12,859 nt of DNA, from contig BLJB01000385.1 in assembly GCA_013423325.1 (NCBI GenBank), positions 2,530-15,388 of the forward strand, given 5' to 3'. The notes under the pieces are model-generated. The model made no database searches, was not told the DNA's origin, and saw nothing but the letters and a program-made list of their open reading frames with translations. The DNA is from Usnea hakonensis (taxonomy: Eukaryota > Ascomycota > Lecanoromycetes > Lecanorales > Parmeliaceae). A program made the translations under genes and the position numbers. Of this stretch, positions 1 to 8,039 are shown one piece after another. The first letter of the stretch is position 1, and each line of letters opens with the position of its first letter.

Positions 1-2676
1 TAACCGTCTTTGCTCCTGTGACTCCCATTCGTCCACATCAATCGCATCGACGAGATTCGTCTTTGACTTCTTCTTCTTTGGGGGGGATAGCTCTGCCTCG
101 AGACTATCACCTCGCTGTCGCCCTCGTTGCCCCCAGGACTGGCTATGTCCTTTTTCCTGTTCCCACACTTTCTTCTCTTTTACCGGCCGGCCATGACGAG
201 TTGTCGCTAATGCTGCTGGGGCGGACGATGGTGGAGGTTCGTTAATCAAGACAGGCGGAGCAGAGGGCTTATTCTTACTCCCTTTGGGTCGGCCTCGTTT
301 CGGTATTGGCGCATTTAAAGGGGGTGGAGACGGTGGCCGTCTGAAGGCTATTTGTGAGCTTGGTAACACTGGTACTGGTGATACCGGTGGAGGTGGGGGT
401 GGTCTGAAGGCTGGCTGGGAACCAAAAGAGCCGGATATTGACTGGGAGCTACTTGAGCTTCCAACAATATGGACTCTATGAGTGGGAACAGCGGCCTCAT
501 TAGTAGCCTTCTGATCACGCTCCACAGCAGTCTTTTCGGACATCTCAGCGCCGGTGAGCTTTCTCGCATTCGCTTTACCGTGCTTCTTTTTCTCTTGGAG
601 CATGGTAGCCCATTGGGCCTTTCTTGTAGGCGGGGGCTGGGGGAGCTCGGTCGGAATACCCTGCAATCGTTGCTGTAGGGCCTCATGAGTGGCTGTCACA
701 TTAGTCTGGAATGTAGCAAGCTGATTGGCTAACTGATCAGCCTGTGCACGGGGTAGAGCTGTATGTAGACTTTGTAGGCTAGCCGCTGCAGCCAGAAAGG
801 TATTTCTTCCATGATCTCGATGCATAGATGGATCAAATTCGTCTGGAGGGAGGGTTTGATCATAATACCTCGGTGACCATTCGTGTGGAGTGGGTATATC
901 GTCTATCCACCAACGAGGATGAAAAAGAGACAATGGGATAGGAAAGCCTTCAATGCAGGCTCTGAGTAAATAGTGCCGACAAGGGAGTGCAAAAGTAGTT
1001 ATAAGGGAGCAGTTGCAAGGACCTTCTTCTGGAATATATGCGGGATTAGTAGCAATCTCAGTGGCCCACTGTTTAGTAGCAATCCACTCGGGATTGACCT
1101 TCTCAATGGCCCAAATAGTGATCCTTCCAATGACAATGCTGAAGGCCACCGGATCTACACCCCTGGGGCGATCGATACGAGAAGCCTCCACCTCCTCACG
1201 AATCGAGCGGTACCATCGTTTGAGCTCTGAATGCATGTCCCGGACGGCATTCTGCAGTGATTTCTGCGGATTCAAGACCGCCTTAAGGATAGGATGCATA
1301 CCCTCGTTACGCTGTGTAGAGTGAGATCCTAGGTTTCGATTGTTTCTAGTGAGGCATGTGACTACCGAGGCCTCTTTAGGATCCCAGTTCTTATAGAAAT
1401 ACTCTTTATCGACGTCGTGAAGAAGATCAAGTAAGGCCTGACGGCAATTTGGTAGCTGTAAAGGGTCTTCACATTTGACCCAATCCCAGCTGGCATTGGA
1501 AATCTCATCTCGTCGCTCCACCGGATATCCTCTCCTTGATTTATTGACTCTACTCCTGATATTCTGAACGGCATGCCAGCTACACAGCTGGATCTGGCAA
1601 TCGGGAAGTCGTGTCTGGAGCGAGGCGATGTAGCCTTTTCCTTGGTCCGAAAGGCTGACTTTTGGAGGCGGGCAGTCATTGAATATCTCTTCCTTCAATG
1701 TATCGAGGAAGTAGTTGAACGCAGCTTCGGATTCGAATGTTGCGAATGAGAAAGCAACTGGAAAGGACTTGTTCGTATTGGTGATACCGACGGCCACGAA
1801 AAGAAGGAGCTTCTGAGCATTCGTATTGAATGTAGCGTCATTTTCCATGAGAGAACCACTACAGAATCGCTTGGCGAGACGTCTTTGGAAGTTATCAATT
1901 AGCACGATTTGTTCGAGGATCCTCTTGGTGATCGTTCCATGCATATCTTTGACGTAGGAATACCGTACTTTGGCAGTAAAATTCGGGCTATCCAGTGCTG
2001 CAAGAAGACCGGTAAGGATGTCCTCTCTACTACGAGTGGTGGATGGAATCAAATTGTAGTATTTCTTCTTGTTCAGGTGGAATTCGTCGTCCCAATCCTT
2101 AGCCGTGTTATCCAGCACTGTCTCTGACTGATTGTAGGTCAAATTGCTTGCCCGATTTGCTCTAGCAAGCTCTATAGCCTTCGCATGATCGGGTTGTCGT
2201 TTCTTATGCATGTCATAGGACAGTGGATTGGGAACCATTTCGTGGGAATGGTCCTGATGGCCTACTCCAAGCACCCACGTCTTGTTGCCTCCCCCTCGAG
2301 TATATGGATCCCTCCAGGTAATAGCACATCGCCACATGCAGGCCTTCTTCTTGATCCGTGTGAGTTCTTGCTTGCGATTACTACCTTCGCCCGTATGCTC
2401 ATCCAGCTTCCGATTATTCTGAGTCTTTTCCTCCGCATGGATACATTGATAGCTTTTGCGCCCGGCTCCACATGACCCTGTCACTATAGCGAATCCTTGA
2501 CTGAAGGCGTAGTTCTGAAGGCGGGTCCAGGCCTCATCGGGTGTATCCAAAGTCTCATTTGGTGAGGGAGGCTCCAAATGCTCCTGTGGTATACGGTCAA
2601 TGACCTTCTGAACGAAAGGCTTTAGGTCATCGTCTAGGCGGTGGTGAGGAGTCCAACGAATAGCCGGAGTAGCCAT
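1..2676 (-). CDS. Mutator-like (MULE) transposase, FAR1/Hop-like, partial at left edge
   Basis: DDE transposase that would cut and paste its own element in the nucleus. Reading from the ATG at 2676, I checked all 892 codons to position 1 and found no stop; the C-terminus lies outside the window. Residues about 48-145 look like a FAR1/WRKY-GCM1-type zinc DNA-binding region (C78, C117, H143-x-H145). The MULE core follows: MENDATFNTN (D280), LSDQGKGY (D344), CSWH (C365-H368) and TQRNEGMH (E458), fitting the D-D-E triad with the C/H motif typical of MULEs. A SWIM motif C-x-C-x9-C-x-H spans 554-568. The tail has a proline-rich stretch (about 753-790), an AT-hook core KRGRPKG at 793-799 and a lysine run near 867-872. 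The best-known fungal relative is the Hop element of Fusarium, whose transposase is about as long. The lack of stops or frameshifts suggests recent activity. The start is the first in-frame ATG; no upstream in-frame ATG lies close by. Confidence 0.92.
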   Translation of the reverse strand, partial: MATPAIRWTPHHRLDDDLKPFVQKVIDRIPQEHLEPPSPNETLDTPDEAWTRLQNYAFSQGFAIVTGSCGAGRKSYQCIHAEEKTQNNRKLDEHTGEGSNRKQELTRIKKKACMWRCAITWRDPYTRGGGNKTWVLGVGHQDHSHEMVPNPLSYDMHKKRQPDHAKAIELARANRASNLTYNQSETVLDNTAKDWDDEFHLNKKKYYNLIPSTTRSREDILTGLLAALDSPNFTAKVRYSYVKDMHGTITKRILEQIVLIDNFQRRLAKRFCSGSLMENDATFNTNAQKLLLFVAVGITNTNKSFPVAFSFATFESEAAFNYFLDTLKEEIFNDCPPPKVSLSDQGKGYIASLQTRLPDCQIQLCSWHAVQNIRSRVNKSRRGYPVERRDEISNASWDWVKCEDPLQLPNCRQALLDLLHDVDKEYFYKNWDPKEASVVTCLTRNNRNLGSHSTQRNEGMHPILKAVLNPQKSLQNAVRDMHSELKRWYRSIREEVEASRIDRPRGVDPVAFSIVIGRITIWAIEKVNPEWIATKQWATEIATNPAYIPEEGPCNCSLITTFALPCRHYLLRACIEGFPIPLSLFHPRWWIDDIPTPHEWSPRYYDQTLPPDEFDPSMHRDHGRNTFLAAAASLQSLHTALPRAQADQLANQLATFQTNVTATHEALQQRLQGIPTELPQPPPTRKAQWATMLQEKKKHGKANARKLTGAEMSEKTAVERDQKATNEAAVPTHRVHIVGSSSSSQSISGSFGSQPAFRPPPPPPVSPVPVLPSSQIAFRRPPSPPPLNAPIPKRGRPKGSKNKPSAPPVLINEPPPSSAPAALATTRHGRPVKEKKVWEQEKGHSQSWGQRGRQRGDSLEAELSPPKKKKSKTNLVDAIDVDEWESQEQRRL

Positions 2677-2700
2677 GACAGCCAATGGCCACGGTAAGGC

Positions 2701-2741
2701 GTTGTGGGTGGAAGAGGTGGAAGAGGTGTTGTGGGTGGAAG
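2701..2741. repeat. Imperfect tandem repeat upstream of transposase start
   Basis: GTTGTGGGTGGAAG occurs at 2701-2714 and again at 2728-2741 (period 27). Inside it GTGGAAGAG is repeated at 2709-2717 and 2718-2726. On the transposase strand this reads as a CT-rich tract 25-65 nt before the ATG, as is common in fungal leaders. It could be simple sequence or a regulatory tract. Confidence 0.7.
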
Positions 2742-2967
2742 GTGATACGGAAGCGAATGTGACGTGTAGATAGAAAGGTACATAGATTTGTATGAGGGCT
2801 ACACTAAAAACGAGGTACCTCGGCAACGCTATTATAGTTTATCCGAAGTGTGCGGTGCGGCCGGAGTGGGCGCTCCCAAGACCTTCCGAAAAGTTGATCT
2901 TGGCATTTTTGATACCTATTGTGCATGTATAATAGAGAAACCCTCACAAGAGGAGCGGTAACGCACA

Positions 2968-2989
2968 AAAGGGCGCTCTACTGCCCTTT
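2968..2989. repeat. Short hairpin
   Basis: AAAGGGC (2968-2974) and GCCCTTT (2983-2989) form a perfect 7-bp stem with an 8-nt loop. It lies in the presumed terminal region of the MULE. It may be a subterminal protein-binding structure or a chance hairpin. Confidence 0.45.
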
Positions 2990-3360
2990 CTGCCTAGTAC
3001 AACTAAATCATTCACTCTGCTAAACATACCGTTGAACTTTGGTTGGTAAATACAGCTATGACACATTTCTCTCTTGCGTAGGTACCGAGCTCTTAGTTAG
3101 GTCTATCATCTGGGCCAATCAAATTCTACCTATTTCAATCCTAGCTTCCCACCAATCTCGGAAACGATTTCAAAGCATTCTCCCTGTAAATTGCCTTCCT
3201 GGGAAATCACTCCCATACAGTACCCTTTCCTTCGGCGCCCACTTCAGCAAAGAGTTCAAGACGTTCGCACTTCAACTCAAAGCCACATCGAAATAGAAGA
3301 TCTTCGCATCCTCCGTAATCTGCTCCCCGTGCGGTGACTCCTCAAATAACAATCCGCTAA

Positions 3361-3900
3361 ACAACTTCGAACAAAGCGCTTGCATCTAAGTTTGTTCTTG
3401 TTCGTGTTCGACCCATCGACGGAACGAATAGCGGCCCTGGAAGACCACCCCCACCTCCTCCAGCCCACGTCAACGTCCTAGCCAAGTTCTATGATCCGCT
3501 ACATTTCGACCACAGTCGGGACGATGATGATCCGTTCAAGAGCGTCCGCTGCGGATACCCCTTCGAAGCCGAAGCGTACTCTAAGATGTCGAGTTTGCAA
3601 GGCAAGGCAGTCCCAAAATACTACGGCTCTTACACGACTTCCTTTCCTGTGCCGGTAGAAGAAGGAAAAGAGCAGAAAAGGCGCCATGTCAGGCTGATCC
3701 TCATCGAGTTCATCCAAGGATCAACTATGCAGCATGTCAACCCACAAGATTACAACCAACACCGACGGCAAGGCATGTGAGGGTGCATCATTGACGCCGA
3801 GACTGCGATTTACGCCAATGACATTTCCCTTCAAGGCCTATATCTCCTTGGCTATAGGCGCTCTCATCCTGAGCTACAGTGCGATGGAGCCCCGGCGTAG
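3361..3900 (+). pseudogene. Decayed fungal protein-kinase-like gene
   Basis: The frame opens after a TAA at 3358 and reads FVLVRVRP, a proline-rich spacer, AKFYDPLHFDH, EAEAYSKM, LQGKAVPKYYGSYT, then VRLILIEFIQGSTM. This pattern belongs to a large fungal kinase-like (aminoglycoside-phosphotransferase/protein-kinase fold) family, in which the segment runs from the glycine-poor N-lobe to the hinge. It is recognised from memory, not from a search. TGA at 3778-3780 interrupts the frame. Family-like sequence continues in the same frame (GCIIDAETAIYANDIS), but the expected catalytic loop with HxD and N is unrecognisable (it reads LQGLYLLG), and TAG at 3898-3900 ends it. No start codon or complete N-terminus can be assigned. 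The TGA could come from CGA by one transition. The gene is most likely dead. Confidence 0.72.
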
Positions 3901-3942
3901 ACAGCACGGACATTGAGCTGCCGTGTTACTGGTTGTCAGTAG

Positions 3943-4338
3943 ACAACGGAAGGTAAATCGCCTGCGGTTCAGCCTAGTAACAACTTTGAGAAGCTTCTTG
4001 GACATGAGGGGTATGGGGGACGCAATGACAATTACGGCAAGCCTGGAGAGTGGAGATGCCGTGAGGTCGGGTGCAAATTCGTCACTAAACGCTGGGATGA
4101 CTTACTACGCCACTCCACATCCAAGCATTGCATCAAGTCCAAAGACTTGAAATGCTCATTTCTCGAATGCAAATACCATGACATTGACTTCAGTCGTCGC
4201 GGACTCAGAGGGTCAGGTCTAGGCTGTCCAGATCGTGCCGGGATTGGATCCCAAGCCGTGAACAAAGATGATGCTACCTCAGCTCGTCAGCAGATCCTCG
4301 ACAAAATGGCGGATCCGGTTCATACTCCGCCCCACTGA
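3943..4338 (+). pseudogene. C2H2 zinc-finger protein remnant
   Basis: An open frame of 131 codons follows a TAG at 3940. The first finger is well formed: C39-x4-C44, then H57 and H62, with the hydrophobic and Trp/Leu positions seen in fungal C2H2 proteins (WRCREVGCKF, LLRH, KHC). A second begins as C71-x4-C76 and continues to FSRR at 83-86, but its two histidines are missing and the sequence then loses the pattern. The frame has no ATG upstream of the first finger, so it is either an internal exon whose neighbours have decayed or a fragment. It lies in the same frame as the kinase-like pseudogene just upstream, separated by two stops. It ends at TGA 4336-4338 after a short charged tail. Nucleic-acid binding is expected from the family; no specific role can be given. 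Confidence 0.55.
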
Positions 4339-4405
4339 GAACCAAATCCATTCACAGGTACGATGCCGAACTCTGACTTCGGAGCTTGTTCAACTAGTAA
4401 ACGCG

Positions 4406-4914
4406 TCACGGATTTTTCATTAACATTGTTCTGTGGAACTCTCCAGTCAATCTGTTATCCCCGGCAAAAAGATTCAGGTCAAGCTTCAGTCTGCTTATGA
4501 ATTCATCCACCGACTTCACTGTTGTGCCTCCTAAGTATTCTATCATATCTGTGAAGGTCTGCACTTGTTGCTGCAATATTTGCTTTTCCATCTCAGCCTC
4601 TTGTACCATCAACTTTAATCGAGTCGCTTCTTCTTCGGCCAGTTGCTTGAGTTCTGTCGCCTTCGTTGTATCAGGTTTTCCGGAGGGACTTCCAAGAATC
4701 CATTCGCAGCAGGTTCCGGTCTCAACGCTTGAAGGTGAGACCCCGTATAGAACACGACTCGCGATTTACTACTCCATATTTGGACGATAAAAGCCTGAAC
4801 TTCCGGCTTGCTACTCCCAAGGAAGCAGAATACACGAGTAGGATTATAGCCTAAGACTTTGTAATAGCCGAGGCTGCACCAAGGGAACACTGATTCAAGG
4901 ATAGCACGAACGTG
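4406..4914 (-). pseudogene. Frameshifted coiled-coil protein gene, unknown family
   Basis: Two overlapping minus-strand frames look like halves of one gene. The upstream frame (4914 to 4615, opening after TAG 4915-4917) reads VRAILESVFPWC, then LGYNPTRVFCFLG and FYTGSHLQALRPEP. The downstream frame (4765 to 4406) contains a strong heptad-rich stretch, ATELKQLAEEEATRLK and MEKQILQQQVQTF, then DMIEYLGGTTVKSVDEF and LDLNLFAGDNRL, and ends at 4406-4408. The plausible coding part switches frame near 4670-4682, at a run of four T on the plus strand. That fits a one-base indel better than an intron, because no good GT..AG pair lies across the switch. No proper ATG precedes the upstream half. I do not recognise the family. 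Confidence 0.45.
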
Positions 4915-4931
4915 CTAACAGTTGAATCAGT
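4889..4931. repeat. Compound perfect hairpin
   Basis: Outer arms ACTGATTCAA (4889-4898) and TTGAATCAGT (4922-4931) are exact reverse complements. Inside, TAGCACG (4902-4908) pairs with CGTGCTA (4911-4917) around AA. The two stems are separated by an internal loop of 3 and 4 nt. It overlaps the upstream boundary of the coiled-coil remnant. Confidence 0.85.
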
Positions 4932-5161
4932 TTTGGTCTCGTATATTGGGGCGCAACTTATTTTGCCGGTTAGGGTAATCCTCGTAACAGTGCCTAGCTG
5001 CTTCGCAGTTCCATAAAAGAGGCCCTTGCTACATCACGGCGGATCTTTATTGCGATGGGCGTGTATCTGCTACGCTAGATGTATGATGAGGATATGAATG
5101 GGCGCGGTACATTGGTGGAGAGTTGATAGAGGATTAACGGCGATTGGTAGGCTTTGATGAT

Positions 5162-5389
5162 TCAATAGAAGTAAGTCACGGTTGTGTTGTTCAGGGAAAG
5201 CTTGTCGATACTTGGAGGCGTGGCGTCCTGTTCGGCAGCCGCCTCTGACTCTTGGGTTGCTTGGTCTTCGGAGCTCGTTGCCTCTTCGCTGCTAGATGTA
5301 TCTTCCTATTCTTCGGAAGAGCTGTATGAATCGGTATCTGCGTTTTGGGCTCGATTGGATGACTCGATCAGACGGCTTGGACTGCTCAT
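5162..5389 (-). pseudogene. Small Ser/Glu-rich acidic protein frame with internal amber codon
   Basis: From ATG at 5389 the frame encodes MSSPSRLIESSNRAQN and then a run of Ser, Glu and Asp. A TAG at 5306-5308 (codon 28) falls exactly in the acidic run, between EE and ED. The same composition continues in frame (TSSSEEATSSEDQ, then AAAEQDATPPS) to TGA at 5162-5164, for 76 codons in all. Continuity on both sides of the stop suggests a short acidic protein broken by a single substitution (GAG or CAG to TAG). The ATG has A at -3. It is not a recognised family, and low-complexity frames like this can also arise by chance. Confidence 0.35.
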
Positions 5390-5535
5390 TCTCGCTCTGT
5401 GATTATGGTTTAGTCGATGATAAGCTAATTGGAAAATGGAAATGTACTAGTTGGATAGGCACTAGTTCTTATAGGTAGCTAGGATAATAAGTTTAGGAAG
5501 CAGGCTGCAGGTCCTTACATACCCCGCTGCTATGC

Positions 5536-7236
5536 TTATCTATATACGAAACTCCTTGTAGAAGAAGGGTCCTCCAACTCGAAATTTTGCTCCAAAGCTT
5601 CTTCCTCACTTGATTTGGTGGCTGGCAAATCGTTGACCTGTGCTTCGTCTAGGAGATCCAAAAGCCAGTCGTATTCGTCCGGAACACCACCCAGTTTGTA
5701 AGCGGCCTCTTCCGCAGCCTCGGTCAGAATTTGGTACATGTCGATCCAGCCTGCGCTTATTGATACTAAATTGTGAGCAATGATCAGGTATTTTATGAGT
5801 GCTGACACCCCTCGTCTATCCCCTGGCACATCTGCTTCATCAGGGTTCCAGCAGATCTTCCAGATGAATAGTAGCTTCTCGTCCGCTGTGTCTCGGACTC
5901 GACGCAGGAAGATGTCAAGGGCTTCTGGCACAAGGAATGATTGCCCATCTATAAGAATGAGTGAGTTTCGACGGTAGTTCTTCAATGTTGCGTTGAATAC
6001 ATAGAGGAAGGATGGTACATCCTTTAGAGGAGCGGATATCACGGTTCCTTGAACGGGGGCGTCTAGATTGTTTCCGTGGGGAAAAAGCTTGAACAGGTTG
6101 AAAGTTCCGTTGTCCATGGGTTTGTGCACATAAGGAGCTTGATACTCTGGATCAGGGGGTGGGATCAGCGCCTGTCGGATCGGTCGTGTGGGAAGCGGCT
6201 TTGGACTCTGCAGGCTTGCAAGCGTTATAGGAGCGTGCTCTCGCGCGTGTTCTTTATCTTTTATATCCTGTATTGACTGCAAATTGGCACGGAGAATATC
6301 GGAATCGATGCCAGTCATTTGACAAATGATTCCAAGAAACGCTGTCACGTTGGATCTTTGTTCGTCGGTATTAGACTGTCCTTCAGGCATATTTTCTATG
6401 AGCCACATTGCCTGAGACATTAGATGGATTGCGCTCATCCCAACAGTTTGGCGAGCATCTAGCCAATCCCTAACATGTGACTCGCTGCTGAACACGTCCA
6501 TAATGGGATCTACTAGGAGATGTGGAATTGGCTCAATCATTCTCATTCTCTCTGCCGCGACTTTGATGCTTGCCCATTCTATGACTCTGGTACCACATCC
6601 CACGAGAAGTGAAGGTATCTCGTCCAGGTAACTAGTCTTCAGGAGAGGCAGCTCCCGGAACCAGGGTCTGTAGAGTAGATTCGCCAAATAGCACCACATA
6701 GCTCGCTGACTATGCTCCGCCTTGATCTCTACCCAGGGACGAAGGTCTTCCTGCGGGTCTTTGATGCTGGCTATGCTCTGGCAAACGCTGAAGGCGCTTT
6801 TCGTCGACGATGCACTCCCTGGTCCAAGGTAGCCTCTCAGGACATCGTCGTCCTCGTGGTCTCTTCCGATCCATATAATCACCACCTCGGCGTTTGTACG
6901 GGCGCATCTCTGCAGCTGAGAAAGCTGCATTGGGCTCAAGGTATGCAGTGGGTCGAGACAAAGGGATTCGATCCATACTTTGCGAGGTTCTGCTTGGTGT
7001 GCCCAAACTGAGAGAGCTTGAGCTAGTGTAGTCTCTATAGCGACCTCTTTACCGTTGATGAGGATCGAAGACGAACGGTCGTCATCCTGCGCAGGTAAAT
7101 AGTCTAACACATGATATGCAGGGCAGGTCTGTAGCGTGTACTCCTCGAGCGAACACTTGTTGCCTCCTTCCCAACTACTTTCAGGCAGCAAAGTCAAGAG
7201 TTTGACCTTGGATGAAGTATCGAAAGTGGGTAGCAT
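5536..7236 (-). CDS. Divergent HET-domain-like protein, possibly with two HET-like modules
   Basis: Single-exon gene of 566 residues. I start it at the ATG at 7236 (A at -3); the frame extends 14 codons further upstream only through non-ATG codons. The HET fold is recognisable in the N-terminal half: YHVLDYLP at 41-48 where LSYxWG is usual, ILINGKEV at 58-65, VWIESLCL at 87-94 (the W-I-D-x-I/L-C motif with Asp replaced by Glu), VIIWIGRD at 119-126, and LLYRPWFRELPL near 187-198 with CGTRVIEW at 214-221. HET proteins trigger fungal incompatibility cell death. The loss of the LSYxWG signature and of the Asp suggests altered or regulatory function. After a proline-rich linker (about 341-363), residues 379-497 repeat the same order of motifs: FKLFPHG, SLILIDGQ, LLFIWKICWNP, AGWID. 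The C-terminus is acidic. It is divergent from the second HET gene and shares its upstream region. Confidence 0.85.
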   Translation of the reverse strand: MLPTFDTSSKVKLLTLLPESSWEGGNKCSLEEYTLQTCPAYHVLDYLPAQDDDRSSSILINGKEVAIETTLAQALSVWAHQAEPRKVWIESLCLDPLHTLSPMQLSQLQRCARTNAEVVIIWIGRDHEDDDVLRGYLGPGSASSTKSAFSVCQSIASIKDPQEDLRPWVEIKAEHSQRAMWCYLANLLYRPWFRELPLLKTSYLDEIPSLLVGCGTRVIEWASIKVAAERMRMIEPIPHLLVDPIMDVFSSESHVRDWLDARQTVGMSAIHLMSQAMWLIENMPEGQSNTDEQRSNVTAFLGIICQMTGIDSDILRANLQSIQDIKDKEHAREHAPITLASLQSPKPLPTRPIRQALIPPPDPEYQAPYVHKPMDNGTFNLFKLFPHGNNLDAPVQGTVISAPLKDVPSFLYVFNATLKNYRRNSLILIDGQSFLVPEALDIFLRRVRDTADEKLLFIWKICWNPDEADVPGDRRGVSALIKYLIIAHNLVSISAGWIDMYQILTEAAEEAAYKLGGVPDEYDWLLDLLDEAQVNDLPATKSSEEEALEQNFELEDPSSTRSFVYR

Positions 7237-8039
7237 TTTTATGATGCTTCGGACAACAAGGCGAAGCAAAAAGATCAAGTGTTGGAAGAAGAGTACAATA
7301 CTTTTCTAGCTGGCGATATCTTAACGGTTGATTGAGAAGCGTGAGTGGCTTTGGCAAAATGGCCGGAGGCAGGTATTTGTTTTCTGACTCCAGCAGTGTT
7401 TGGGATCGATAGTGCCCACACTCAGCCTTGAATCAGATCAAACGATCGTCGTCACTTTGACCTTTCTGAATAAGAATGACTGGGGGTGCGGAATCACCCA
7501 TTGGAACACGTACATCTTTGGCCGCGCTATGCATGGCCGTAGTAGTGTATTCGCCCGAGGAGTGGCCCGTGCAGTGCATTATCTATTACAACAGACAAGG
7601 ATCTGTAAACCATTGAGACAAGGTGGGATCAGCTTCAGCAGAAAAAGAAAAAAAAAAGGGAAACAGGGAAAAATTACTAAGCGATGATGTCACCCATTTA
7701 TTACACTACGAGTAGCCCTTCCAAATACACTACAACAGATTTCCCTACCTTTTATAAAGCAACATTCACAAAATATTCCATCTGACTACTGGAACAGCAT
7801 CAAAAATCCCACTCATTTGCTTAAAACACAGAACCATCCTTGGCTACCCTGCCAAATAATCCTAGGTCACTTTGGGAAATAGTTACTTTAGCTAGCCCAT
7901 CTGAAGCCTCAACCCCACCGACTGCCGACCTAAATTTCCGATTGTTAGGTCGACTTGCCATCAGACCAATTGACGTCTCAAGATCGTAAAACGACTGTGA
8001 GTCCAACTGCTCCGTCTGAGACCGACTGAATTACGAGCT
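7237..8039. promoter_or_regulatory. Shared upstream region of two divergent HET genes
   Basis: About 0.8 kb separates the two start codons. An A-rich run lies at about 7640-7659 (G-A5-G-A10). I see no convincing coding frame: the longest, near 7400-7687, begins at a non-ATG codon and ends in a lysine/arginine run encoded by the A-rich tract. Both promoters must lie here. Confidence 0.6.
7753..7758 (+). promoter_or_regulatory. Possible TATA box of the rightward HET gene
   Basis: TATAAA inside TTTTATAAAGCAAC lies about 280 nt before the ATG at 8040. The following sequence is AC-rich, as in many fungal leaders. It is the only such box in the region close to the gene, but the evidence is only the motif. 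Confidence 0.3.

Larger units (their letters stand above)
2677..3360. other. Gene-free 5' flank of the transposase; expected to hold one element end
   Basis: No convincing coding frame was found here. On the minus strand the first part would be the transposase leader, rich in pyrimidines. It contains a 14-bp direct repeat, a 12-bp palindrome CGAGGTACCTCG at 2811-2822, two copies of GGGCGCTC (2868-2875 and 2971-2978) and a hairpin at 2968-2989. A MULE terminal inverted repeat should lie somewhere in this stretch. Its partner would be left of the window, so the exact end and target-site duplication cannot be fixed. The part from about 3040 to 3360 may be the decayed 5' end of the kinase-like pseudogene; I see no reliable frame in it. 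Confidence 0.5.

Noticed and set aside
348..686. 112-codon minus-strand frame
   Set aside because: It is an out-of-frame shadow inside the transposase frame, which carries the recognisable motifs.
973..1324. Plus-strand frames of 85 and 103 codons
   Set aside because: Both are antisense to the SWIM and catalytic part of the transposase and have no family pattern.
3039..3296. 85-codon plus frame
   Set aside because: No ATG start and no recognisable pattern; it is more likely decayed upstream sequence of the kinase-like gene.
5184..5402. 72-codon plus frame rich in Ser and Val
   Set aside because: It starts at TTG and is the complement of the acidic Ser/Glu frame, which has an ATG and better composition.
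6710..7011. Frames of about 98 codons on both strands inside the leftward HET gene
   Set aside because: They are shadows of the intact HET-like frame.
7400..7687. 95-codon plus frame between the HET genes
   Set aside because: It starts at a non-ATG codon, has no family pattern, and its basic tail is only the A-rich tract.
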